Shown here: piece by piece, positions 26,520-34,383 of the stretch | Position numbering within the stretch: the stretch's first letter is position 1 | How the letters are laid out: every line of letters begins with the position of its first letter | NCBI GenBank assembly: GCA_902792895.1 | Contig: CADBBK010000026.1 | Location: forward strand, 1-63,761 | Direction of reading: 5' to 3' | Source of the DNA: an uncultured Bacteroidales bacterium | Lineage (GTDB): Bacteria; Bacteroidota; Bacteroidia; Bacteroidales; Muribaculaceae | DNA length: 63,761 nucleotides | Position numbers and translations under genes: made by a program | The notes under the pieces: model-generated | What the model was told of the DNA's origin: nothing | Database searches by the model: none | The model's input: the letters and a program-made list of their open reading frames with translations, nothing else

Positions 26520-26597
26520 GCGCAAACGATTGCGCAACTAAATGAAAAAAAGTACGCCTTTTCAATACACATCTATAAAAAAATAATCGTAACTTTG
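26520..26597 (+). promoter_or_regulatory. Upstream region of the first paralogue: palindromic operator and -7 box
   Basis: GCGCAAACGATTGCGC (26520-26535) has the symmetric CAAaCGaTTG core of LacI-family operators; the -7 box TAACTTTG is at 26590-26597, 54 bases downstream. The same pair recurs at 28091-28168 with identical spacing. The site lies upstream of the -33 position, which fits activation better than block of polymerase. Confidence 0.5.
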
Positions 26598-26673
26598 ACC
26601 GCATTAAAAGTTTCAGGACAAAAAGGAGAAACCAATTTTATTCATATGTTTAATTAATAACCATTTTTCTAGC

Positions 26674-27231
26674 ATGAAAAGATTAACGTTAATTTTATCA
26701 GTTATGCTTGCCCTCGTTGGCCTGAACGCCAATGCGGCAATCTACATTGTGGGTGATGGACCTCTGGGCGGCTGGGCTTACGACGGCGGCAACGAGATGT
26801 TCGATACCGGCAATGGTGTTTACCAATACGAATTCGCTCTTCCCGAGGACGCAGAAAACACAATCGTTTATTTTGTGTTTGCTGACGGCCGCGGAACATC
26901 CTGGGATGAGTTCAACGGCACCATGCGTATTGGCCCCACCAGTGGCAACGTGAAGATTGAAGATGCCAATTGGGTTGAGACCCAGAAGGCTGGCGGTGAC
27001 AATGGTGCTTACTTCATCATGGGTATTAAGGGCGAGAGTTACACCGTGACCTACGATTTGAGCAACAATAAATTCAAGGTTGACGGTGCTTTTGAGCAGC
27101 CTCCCGTTGGTGGCGACACTTACACCGTAGCTGGTGCTCCCGCTGCCCTGTTCGGCACCGAGTGGGCTCACCTGGACCAAGGAGAACGTTGCACTCTCCG
27201 CTGGTTCTATCTCGTTCAAGGTGGTTGTTAA
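26674..27231 (+). pseudogene. N-terminal part of a frameshifted secreted SusE/SusF-like glycan-binding protein (copy 1)
   Basis: Signal peptide MKRLTLILSVMLALVGLNAN, an N-terminal beta-sandwich domain (IYIVGDGPLGGWAYDGGNEM, ADGRGTSWDEFNGTMRIGPT), then the start of a second module, TYTVAGAPAALFGTEW, of the kind seen in SusE/SusF starch-binding proteins. Directly after EWA the frame is lost: compared with intact repeats about 44 bases are missing, leaving 20 wrong residues and a stop at 27231. The remaining protein continues in another frame. Nearly identical over this part to copy 2 at 28246. Confidence 0.7.
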
Positions 27232-27889
27232 CCACACCTGGGCTGAGGCTTATCCCAGTCAGAACCACGTTCAGACTGTTGAGAACGATGGCATTTACAA
27301 TGTGAAGATTACCTTCAACCCCGACACCAAGGATGTCAACTGCGAGCTGACCCTCATTCAAGGTGATATTCGTGGCGACGTGGATGGTGACGGCGAGGTG
27401 GCCATCGCTGACGTGACTGTTCTGATCGACTACCTGCTGAGTGGCCAAACCGCTCCTGCAGTTGCCGACTGTGACCAGGATGGCGAAGTGAGCATCGCAG
27501 ACGTAACCTGCCTGATCGACTTCCTGCTGAGCGGCAACTGGCCAGTACCGGAAATTGAGCACATCTACACTGTAGCTGGTACGCCCACCTCATTATTTGG
27601 CAGCGAATGGGATGCCACAAACGAGAGCAACGACATGGTTAAGGGTGATAATGGCGTTTATATTTGGAAATATGAAGGTTATGTAGCATCTGGCGCTACC
27701 GAAGTCGCATTCAAGGTTGTTGAAGACCATAATTGGAGTCATTCATGGCCCGCAAACAACTTTGAAACTCTGATTGGGACTGAGGGCGCTCCGCTAACTG
27801 TTTACATTGTTACCATCGTCTTCGATCCTAATGCTGATGATAATAACAAGGTTCAGTTCTACCTCCAAGAGGTACAAAACCCAGAGTAA
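27134..27889 (+). pseudogene. C-terminal part of copy 1: starch-binding-like modules with an internal dockerin
   Basis: True homology resumes at about 27172 (TWTKENVALSAGSISFKVVV). Order: end of one binding module, a type-I dockerin pair (GDVDGDGEVAIADVTVLIDY and DCDQDGEVSIADVTCLIDFL, about 27373-27535), then another binding module (YTVAGTPTSLFGSEWDATNE to the end). A dockerin in the middle rather than at the end is unusual. No good start codon or promoter exists for this part alone, so without the upstream frame it is probably not made. Confidence 0.65.
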
Positions 27890-27910
27890 TCTTTTTAAAT
27901 CATCTGAACT

Positions 27911-27948
27911 AAAAAACGGAGTCCCGTGTATCGGGGCTCCGTTTTTTT
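27911..27948 (+). terminator. Terminator after copy 1
   Basis: Stem ACGGAGTCCCG/CGGGGCTCCGT with one G-U, loop TGTAT, then TTTTTTT. A textbook intrinsic terminator. Confidence 0.9.
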
Positions 27949-27984
27949 GCTTCTACAGGCTTTTGGTCAGTGCACGGCAAGATT

Positions 27985-28245
27985 AGCAGGTGCAGTCGAC
28001 GCAGGCTTTGCCCTTCGAGTTCATCGGTTCCTGCCACTGATCAGACTCTTTCTTTCAACCTATTATTTCCGCTGACTGCCCTGACAGTCAGCGCAAACGA
28101 TTGCGCAACTAAATGAAAAAAAGTACGCCTTTTCAGTACACATCTATTAAAAAGTAGTCGTAACTTTGACCGCTTTAAAAGTTTCAGGACAAAAAGGAAA
28201 AACCAACTTTATTCATATGTTTAATTAATAACCAATTTTTCTAGC
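27985..28245 (+). repeat. Duplicated segment: fossil of the rimO 3' end plus the promoter region
   Basis: Resembles 26412-26673 almost throughout. At 27993-28043 it still encodes VQSTQALPFEFIGSCH-stop, matching the rimO end VHIEQALPFELIGSCR-stop in frame but with no gene in front. The rest repeats the operator, -7 box and 75-base leader of copy 1. It shows that the duplicated unit began inside rimO. Confidence 0.85.
28091..28168 (+). promoter_or_regulatory. Upstream region of copy 2: palindromic operator and -7 box
   Basis: The same GCGCAAACGATTGCGC palindrome (28091-28106) and TAACTTTG (28161-28168), again 54 bases apart, although the bases between have diverged. Confidence 0.5.
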
Positions 28246-28749
28246 ATGAAAAGATTAACGTTAATTTTATCAGTTATGCTTGCCCTCGTTGGCCTGAACG
28301 CCAATGCGGCAATCTACATTGTGGGTGACGGCCCTCTGGGCGGCTGGGCTTACGACGGCGGTAATGAGATGACCGCTGCTGGCAACGACACCTATACCTA
28401 CGAGATGACCATTCCCGAGAATGCTGAATCGGCAATCGTTTATTTTGTGTTTGCTGACGGCCGCGGCACATCCTGGGATGAGTTCAACGGCACCATGCGT
28501 ATTGGCCCCACCAGTGGCAACCTGAAGATTGAAGATGCCAATTGGGTTGAGACCCAGAAGGCTGGCGGTGACAATGGCGCTTACTACATCATGGGTATTA
28601 AGGGTGAGTCTTACACCGTGACCTACGATGAGACGAACAGCAAATTCAAGGTTGACGGTGCTTTTGAGCAGCCTCCCGTTGGTGGCGACACTTACACCGT
28701 AGCTGGTGCTCCCGCTGCCCTGTTCGGCACCGAGTGGGCTACGACATGA
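28246..28749 (+). pseudogene. N-terminal part of a frameshifted SusE/SusF-like protein (copy 2)
   Basis: Signal peptide and first domain are nearly identical to copy 1; the main differences cluster around MTAAGNDTYTYEMTIPENAE. The second module starts with TYTVAGAPAALFGTEW and breaks after EWA, at the same codon as in copy 1, but here about 16 bases are missing, and the frame ends three residues later. The rest of the protein continues in the next frame from about 28741. Confidence 0.7.
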
Positions 28750-30149
28750 CCCTCGTTGACGGCCTCTACACCTGGACCAAGGAGAACGTTGAGCTCTCCG
28801 CTGGTTCTATCTCGTTCAAGGTGGTTGTCAACCACTCCTGGGGTGAGGCTTATCCCGGTCAGAACTTTGTTCAGTCTGTTTCCACCAAGGGCATCTACAA
28901 CGTGACCATCACCTTCAACCCCGACACCAAGGACGTTGCATGTGCTCTGAATCTCGTTGAGGAAATTCCTGACACCGATGTTCACACCTACACCGTGGCA
29001 GGTATTCCCGCTGCTATCTTCGGCACCGAGTGGGATGCTGCTAACGCCGACAACGACATGGAACTTGTTGAAGGCCTCTACACCTTCACCAAGAACAATG
29101 TCGCTCTCACCGCTGGCAACATTTCGTTCAAGGTTGTTCAGGACCACAGCTGGGCTGTCGCTTATCCTGCCGATAACGTGGTTGAACCCATTGCTGAGAA
29201 CGGCAACTACAACGTGAAGATCACCTTCAATGCCGAGACCAAGGCTGTTAATATTGAGGCTACCCTTATTGAGGCCAGTGATGACTTCTACACCGTTGCT
29301 GGTGCTCCCGCTGCTCTGTTCGGCACTGAGTGGGCTCCCGGCAATGCTGCCAACAACATGACCCTTGCCGACGGTGTTTACACCTGGGCAAAGGAGGGCG
29401 TTGATCTTAATGCCAACACCCTGATTGAGTTCAAGGTGGTTAAGAATGCAAGCTGGGCAACCTGCTGGCCCGCTGGTGACAACTACAAGTACACTGTTGC
29501 TGAGGCTGGCACTTATAACGTGACCATCACCTTCAACCCCGAGACCGAGGAGATCACCTTCAATGCCCAGAAGACCGGTGGTGTTGATCCCGTGCACTAT
29601 GATGGTGACGTTTACGTCTTGGGTGAGGTCAACAACATTGGTGGCTGGTATTACGACCTCGGTTTCAAGATGACTCGCGACGAGGCCAACAACCAGTACA
29701 CAACTACCATCTACACCCTTGGCGAGAATGATGGCTACAGCTACTTCAGCTTCACCAAGCAGCTTGCTGAAGACTGGGATGCTCTCGCTCCCTACCGCTT
29801 CGGTGCCGTTAGCGACGGTGACTACTGGGTAACTGACGAGGTGCTTGGCACTGAGATTCCTCTGACCGCCAATGGTGGACAGGCTTTCCGCGTGCCTGCC
29901 GGCAAGTGGAACCTGACCTTGAACGTGGACAACATGACGCTTGTTATTGAGCAGATGGAAGGTGTTCTTGGTGACGTTGACAATGACGGTGAGGCATCTA
30001 TCGCCGACGTTTCTAATCTGATTGACTACCTGCTCGCTGGTGGCGCAGATCTTACTGATAGTGATTGCGACTTCGACGGTGAGATTGCCATCGGTGACGT
30101 TTCCGCTCTGATCGACTTCCTGCTCACCAACAAATGGAGCAGCAGATAA
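28734..30149 (+). pseudogene. C-terminal part of copy 2: three starch-binding-like repeats, an extra domain and a terminal dockerin
   Basis: Frame resumes with DMTLVDGLYTWTKENVELSA. Modules: end of repeat 1; repeat 2 (YTVAGIPAAIFGTEWDAANA, about 28990-29270); repeat 3 (YTVAGAPAALFGTEWAPGNA, about 29290-29575); a different domain (VYVLGEVNNIGGWYYDLGFK, about 29605-29960) resembling SusE/SusF C-terminal binding domains; and two dockerin repeats (GDVDNDGEASIADVSNLIDY, DCDFDGEIAIGDVSALIDFL). Its only upstream start is a GTG inside the broken repeat, so it probably belongs to the 28246 gene. Confidence 0.65.
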
Positions 30150-30191
30150 GCCAAGACGCAGACAATCAGATTGATTGAACTCCTAAAAAAA

Positions 30192-30224
30192 ACAGGAGGC
30201 CTGGAATTCAGGTCTCCTGTTTTT
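30192..30224 (+). terminator. Terminator after copy 2
   Basis: A 12-bp stem (ACAGGAGGCCTG with CAGGTCTCCTGT, one G-U) followed by TTTTT. Confidence 0.88.
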
Positions 30225-30254
30225 CTTTGATGGTCTCAGTTAGAAATTCTCTTC

Positions 30255-30548
30255 TCAACAATTGTAGTCCACACAGGCGCGCATGCGCTTCACATCCTTG
30301 ATGATGGCAGCGGCAGCTACATGGGCGGGATGCTTGGCATAGATGGCCACATCATCCATCGTGGGGACTATCGCCGTGAGGACGATGTCCCAGTCCTCGG
30401 AGGGATTCTCATTGAGCCCCACCTCGATGCTCTGCAGCACGTCAATCTGGCTGGGCAGGGCCTCCAGGGCCTGCTTGAAACGCAAGGCGGTCTCATGCCT
30501 TACCTCGTCACTGCCCTGCAATTGAAACATCACAATATGCTTTACCAT
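30255..30548 (-). CDS. Dabb-family (stress-responsive A/B barrel) protein
   Basis: 97 residues. MVKHIVMFQLQG at the start and the pattern RFKQALEALPSQIDVLQSIE, DWDIVLTAIVPTMDDVAIYA, KHPAHVAAAAIIK match the ferredoxin-like Dabb fold, which usually forms dimers. Function in bacteria is mostly unknown. The frame extends eight codons upstream only from a GTG; the ATG gives the conserved N-terminus. Its 3' end converges with the terminator of copy 2. Confidence 0.85.
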   Translation of the reverse strand: MVKHIVMFQLQGSDEVRHETALRFKQALEALPSQIDVLQSIEVGLNENPSEDWDIVLTAIVPTMDDVAIYAKHPAHVAAAAIIKDVKRMRACVDYNC

Positions 30549-30612
30549 TGTTTTATGATTATTAGAGGCCACGATAATACCGCGGCACAGGGAAACTTGT
30601 TTACCTCATTGA

Positions 30613-30653
30613 CAAAAAAAAGACACCAGCCGCGTGGAGAGGGCTGGTGTCTT
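30613..30653 (-). terminator. Terminator of the rpsF-rpsR-rplI operon
   Basis: Perfect 12-bp stem (30620-30631 with 30642-30653) followed on the minus strand by a run of eight T. Confidence 0.92.
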
Positions 30654-30674
30654 CATCGTTATCATGTTGTTTTA

Positions 30675-31268
30675 TTATTCCTCGGTAGCAGCGGGAGCCT
30701 CGTCCTCGGCGGGAGCCTCAGCATCCTCAGCGCCCTCCTCGGCAGCCTTAGCGGCAGCGAGGGCAGCCTGGTGAGCAGCCTCCTCGGCCTTGCGTGCAGC
30801 ACGCTCAGCGGCGAGTTCCTCAGCATTCTCGGCGATTACCTCAAAGGGAATCTCAACAGCAACTTCCTTGTGCAGGCGAACGATACCGGTGTACTTGCCG
30901 GGGGTCTTGATGGTCTCGTGAACGCTCACGATCTTGCGGTCAACATTGTGACCGGCAGCGAGCAGAGCCTCGTGTACCTGAGCGGCGCCTACCGAACCGT
31001 AGATGGTGCCCGTGGGGCTAACCTTAACGGGGATGGTGAGCGATACACCCTCAAATGCCTTGGCAGCCTCTTCGGCATCAGCCTTCACCTTAGCCAGCTT
31101 GTGAGCCTGCTGACGCAGGTTCTCGGCATGAACCTTCAGTGCGCTGGGAGTAGCCAGGATGGCCTTGCCAGTAGGAATGAGATAGTTGCGGCCGTAGCCG
31201 TTCTTCACTTCCACAACGTCGTTCTTGAAACCAAGATTGACGATATCTTCTTTCAAAATAATCTTCAT
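30675..31268 (-). CDS. rplI: Ribosomal protein bL9 with a long acidic/Ala tail
   Basis: 197 residues, where about 150 is usual. The N-terminal RNA-binding domain (MKIILKEDIVNLGFKNDVVE, NGYGRNYLIPTGKAILAT), long connecting helix and C-terminal domain end near residue 150; residues of about 152-197 are an Ala/Glu-rich extension (AAHQAALAAAKAAEEGAEDA). L9 binds 23S rRNA near the L1 stalk. The last gene of the rpsF-rpsR-rplI operon. Confidence 0.96.
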   Translation of the reverse strand: MKIILKEDIVNLGFKNDVVEVKNGYGRNYLIPTGKAILATPSALKVHAENLRQQAHKLAKVKADAEEAAKAFEGVSLTIPVKVSPTGTIYGSVGAAQVHEALLAAGHNVDRKIVSVHETIKTPGKYTGIVRLHKEVAVEIPFEVIAENAEELAAERAARKAEEAAHQAALAAAKAAEEGAEDAEAPAEDEAPAATEE

Positions 31269-31299
31269 AATTGTTTCCTCCTTTGTGTAATCGGGTTGT

Positions 31300-31587
31300 T
31301 TATTTCATCAAGTCGGTCACGTAGGGCAGCAATGCCAGATGACGGGCACGCTTCACAGCCTTAGCCACACGGCGCTGGAACTTCAGCGAGGTACCGGTGA
31401 TGCGGCGGGGAAGGATTTTGCCTTGCTCATTGAGGAACTTCTTGAGGAATTCGGGATCCTTGTAGTCGATGTACTTGATACCACTGCGTTTGAAGCGGCA
31501 GTATTTCTTCTTGCGAGTGTCAACCGACAGCGGAGTCAGATAACGGATTTCGCCCTGGTTATTGGGCCTCATTTGTTCTTGTGCCAT
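31300..31587 (-). CDS. rpsR: Ribosomal protein bS18
   Basis: 95 residues. [40 protein letters not shown] and [19 protein letters not shown] are the S18 core. It pairs with S6 on the platform of the 30S subunit, in keeping with the operon order. No single-strand-binding protein gene lies between rpsF and rpsR, unlike in many other phyla. Confidence 0.97.
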   Translation of the reverse strand: MAQEQMRPNNQGEIRYLTPLSVDTRKKKYCRFKRSGIKYIDYKDPEFLKKFLNEQGKILPRRITGTSLKFQRRVAKAVKRARHLALLPYVTDLMK

Positions 31588-31631
31588 AGTTTTTTACTTC
31601 CTAATTAAAGTTTAACTTTGTTGGATTTTAC

Positions 31632-32057
31632 TCATGCCTCCTCGGTCTCGGGGGCCTCGGCGGGGGCCTCAACAACTACGGGAGCCTCTTTCTCGGCGGC
31701 CTCAGCGGCAGCGCGCTCTTCCTGCTTGGCCTTGCGAACGGCGCGACGCTTGATGGCGTACTCAGCGGCGTACTTGTCCAGGCGGAAAGTGAGGAAGCGG
31801 ATAACCTTCTCATCGCGGCGGAAAGCGGTTTCCAGCTTGTCAACGATGGTGGGCTCACCCTCAAACTCAACCAGGGTGTAAAAACCAGTGTTCTTGTTCT
31901 CGATGGGATAAGCGAGCTTGCGCAATCCCCAGTTCTCTTCGTTCTCGATGGTGCCACCGTTGTCGGTGAGGACCTTCTTGAACTTTTCTACCGTTTCCTT
32001 CATCTGATCATCAGACAAAACGGGAGTCAAAATGAAAACGGTTTCGTACTTGTTCAT
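31632..32057 (-). CDS. rpsF: Ribosomal protein bS6
   Basis: 141 residues. [40 protein letters not shown] and [19 protein letters not shown] are typical. A C-terminal Ala/Glu/Pro-rich tail of about 30 residues ([20 protein letters not shown]) extends past the usual end, similar in composition to the tail of bL9. First gene of the operon. Confidence 0.97.
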   Translation of the reverse strand: MNKYETVFILTPVLSDDQMKETVEKFKKVLTDNGGTIENEENWGLRKLAYPIENKNTGFYTLVEFEGEPTIVDKLETAFRRDEKVIRFLTFRLDKYAAEYAIKRRAVRKAKQEERAAAEAAEKEAPVVVEAPAEAPETEEA

Positions 32058-32107
32058 AAATTGCTAATAATAAATTGATTAATAAATATTTCGCTAAAAA
32101 AGCGGGG

Positions 32108-32115
32108 CAAAGTTA
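32108..32115 (-). promoter_or_regulatory. -7 box (TAACTTTG) of the rpsF operon
   Basis: Minus strand TAACTTTG about 50 bases before the rpsF ATG. The leader could hold ribosomal-protein autoregulation; no clear structure seen. Confidence 0.6.
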
Positions 32116-32221
32116 CAAAGAATTTCTGAATTGGCAATCATTTAAGCCATTTTTTATGGAATTTATGTCCAAAATCCCGGAGCCGGAGGCCTAGTCGGTC
32201 CTCGTTGAGAGTGGGGGCAAA

Positions 32222-32269
32222 GAAAGCGGGTTAACGCCGGTCGCAGTGAAGACCTCGTTAACCCGCTAT
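32222..32269 (-). terminator. Terminator after the thioredoxin-family gene
   Basis: Perfect 12-bp stem (32227-32238 with 32258-32269) around a 19-base loop, followed on the minus strand by TTTCTTTG. Confidence 0.75.
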
Positions 32270-32288
32270 AGTGTTCAATCTTGATCAG

Positions 32289-32732
32289 TTATCTGCCCAG
32301 AGCCTGGTTAAAGACGCGGATGTACTCGTTGAGCGGATAGAGACCGGTGACGGTCTTGGGCTCGCCATCGAGCGGACAGATGAGCAGACATGGGATGTTG
32401 CGTATCTGGAATGCCGCAGCGATATCGGGATTGTCATCGACATCGATGCGGTAGAAATCCACCTCGCCATTGTAGATTTGGGCAATCTGGCGCAACCGGG
32501 GCTCCAGACGCTTGCAGGGAGCGCACCAGTCGGCATAGAAGTCGATGATGGCCGGCCGCTCACTGCGCATCACCCAGTCCTTTGCACCCCAGTCGGCAAT
32601 CAGTTCCTTGAATTGATCCTGGTCGATGTTCTGCACGACGTAGACGGTGTCCCCATCGACGACGTTAAAGCGCTGAGCACTGGCACCGATGGCCAGCATC
32701 GACAGCAGCAGGAAAAACAGTAACTTTTTCAT
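32289..32732 (-). CDS. Periplasmic thioredoxin-family protein
   Basis: 147 residues. Signal peptide MKKLLFFLLLSMLAIGASAQ, then a thioredoxin fold with the active site WCAPCKRLEPRL (a CxxC with Ala-Pro between) and the cis-Pro loop RNIPCLLICPLDGEP. It would reduce or exchange disulfides outside the cytoplasmic membrane. It starts 11 bases after the DUF4301 gene and probably shares its transcript. Confidence 0.9.
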   Translation of the reverse strand: MKKLLFFLLLSMLAIGASAQRFNVVDGDTVYVVQNIDQDQFKELIADWGAKDWVMRSERPAIIDFYADWCAPCKRLEPRLRQIAQIYNGEVDFYRIDVDDNPDIAAAFQIRNIPCLLICPLDGEPKTVTGLYPLNEYIRVFNQALGR

Positions 32733-32743
32733 ATGTCTATCTG

Positions 32744-34267
32744 TTACTGATGGCTGCGACGCAACAGGTCGTTCACGGTCTTTACGGGATTGAAGGTCTC
32801 GATGGGCACCTCGACAAACACCGTGTTCCAGTTACTCATCGAACCGTTCCACAGGCCAGGCAGTTCCAGGGCCTTGATTTCCACACCGTCCTTGCTCTTG
32901 ACACTGATGAAACCGGTCTCGGCATCGACAAACTTGCGCAGGTCAAACTTCACGCCCTTGTAGTCCTTGATGTAGCACACCAGGTCAACGGGATTGAAAT
33001 GGGTGCCGCTCTTCATCATCTCGACGGCAGCAGCGTCGTCGGGGTTGATTTGGGCCGACTCGAGGATTTGAGGCGATGCCGAACCGTCGGCGTTATAGGC
33101 TAGGTACGGGCCGCCGCCAGGCTCACCCTCGTTGGGCACGACGCCGCACACGCGGATGGGACGGTCAAACTTGTCGCGCAGCCAGGCTGCGAGTGCCTGG
33201 TCATCCATACCCTCGGTTGCGGGATCGATGATGCACAGCGTCTGACGGGCATAGCGCAACATGGCCTTCAGGTCATTGCTCTTGACGTTGCCCTTGTCGA
33301 GCGTTGCGAGATACTTCTTCAACTGGCGCTGCACCATCACGAGATAGCCGCCGATGACCTTCTTGTAACGGGTGCTCACGCTGCGCAGGCGCAGAGGAAC
33401 CACGTTGTCCACATTCTTGATGAACACGACATCGGCATCACGCTCGTTGAGGTTTTCCAGCAGGGCTCCGTGACCGGCAGGACGGAACAGCAGGTTGCCG
33501 TCGCCATCGCGGTAGGGGGTGTTGTCCATGTTCACGGCGACGGTGTCGGTCGAAGCCTTCTGCTCGCTCAACGTGATGTCATACCTCACGCCCCACACCT
33601 TTTCCATCAGCGACACCTTGGCCTTGATGAGGCGCTCGAAGCCAGAACGGTGCTCGGGCGATACCGTGAAGTGGATGCGCACACAGCGGTCGCTATCGGC
33701 AGCATACTGTGCGCCCTCCTCCAGATGCTCCTCGAGCGGCGTGTGGACTGTGCCTGCCGCAGCACGGTGGAACTTGAGCAGGGCTTTAGGTAACGAGCCA
33801 TAGTTCATGCCCTCGGGCAACAGCAGCGCCTTGAGCACGTCGGCATATCGTCCGGCGGCGATCAACTCGGCCACGTTGCTCTGGTACAGATTCACGCAGG
33901 TTTTGTTCAGCTGCGGATAGAAAGCGAACAGGGTGATGCCATCGAAGAACTGACGCTCGAAGTCGGTATCGGGGGCCGACTTGCCCTCGTTGATGAAGGC
34001 AAACAGGTTCTTGAACATGCGGCTGGCAGCGCCCGACGCCGGCTGGAACTTCTCGATGGAAGCCCCACCCAACTGGAACTCCTTCCACAACTTGATGCAT
34101 TGGGTCTGCTGCTTGGCATCCAGACGAGTGATGCCGTTGCCGACGGTTGCTGCAGCTTCGAGTTTGAGCCAGGGGAAGCCGGTCTCAAACCGCTTGAGTT
34201 GAGCCTCGATTACGGGCTCGGTGATGCCCTTGCCGGACATCAGTTTAAGGTCTTTCTCGTTAAGCAT
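32744..34267 (-). CDS. DUF4301 family protein
   Basis: 507 residues. The N-terminal third contains FQPASGAASRMFKNLFAFIN, reminiscent of the GxGTRM loop of sugar nucleotidyltransferases, and later DNTPYRDGDGNLLFRPAGHG and VFIKNVDNVVP, where an NTP- or metal-binding site could sit. The family is conserved in Bacteroidetes and has no assigned function. A nucleotidyltransferase-like fold is my inference. Divergent from the RSH gene; -7 box at 34294-34301. Confidence 0.85.
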   Translation of the reverse strand: MLNEKDLKLMSGKGITEPVIEAQLKRFETGFPWLKLEAAATVGNGITRLDAKQQTQCIKLWKEFQLGGASIEKFQPASGAASRMFKNLFAFINEGKSAPDTDFERQFFDGITLFAFYPQLNKTCVNLYQSNVAELIAAGRYADVLKALLLPEGMNYGSLPKALLKFHRAAAGTVHTPLEEHLEEGAQYAADSDRCVRIHFTVSPEHRSGFERLIKAKVSLMEKVWGVRYDITLSEQKASTDTVAVNMDNTPYRDGDGNLLFRPAGHGALLENLNERDADVVFIKNVDNVVPLRLRSVSTRYKKVIGGYLVMVQRQLKKYLATLDKGNVKSNDLKAMLRYARQTLCIIDPATEGMDDQALAAWLRDKFDRPIRVCGVVPNEGEPGGGPYLAYNADGSASPQILESAQINPDDAAAVEMMKSGTHFNPVDLVCYIKDYKGVKFDLRKFVDAETGFISVKSKDGVEIKALELPGLWNGSMSNWNTVFVEVPIETFNPVKTVNDLLRRSHQ

Positions 34268-34293
34268 ATCGTATAGATTTTTAAAATTTGTCC

Positions 34294-34301
34294 CAAAATT
34301 A
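34294..34301 (-). promoter_or_regulatory. -7 box (TAATTTTG) of the DUF4301-thioredoxin operon
   Basis: Minus strand TAATTTTG, 27 bases upstream of the ATG. Confidence 0.5.
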
Positions 34302-34328
34302 CATTTTTAAAGGTGTTCTTGCAAACAA

Positions 34329-34352
34329 TTTGCCACAAAAAGACTATTTTTG
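34329..34352 (+). promoter_or_regulatory. -7 box (TATTTTTG) of the RSH gene
   Basis: TATTTTTG at 34345-34352 with a TTTG upstream at 34329, closer than the usual 20 bases. It excludes the upstream TTG start and supports the ATG at 34384. Confidence 0.5.
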
Positions 34353-34383
34353 TACGAAATTTTCTTACACACATGATTTCACG

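Noticed and set aside
27160-27180. Programmed ribosomal frameshift at the broken repeat
   Set aside because: No slippery heptamer; the two copies differ from intact repeats by deletions of different length, so simple slippage cannot restore both.
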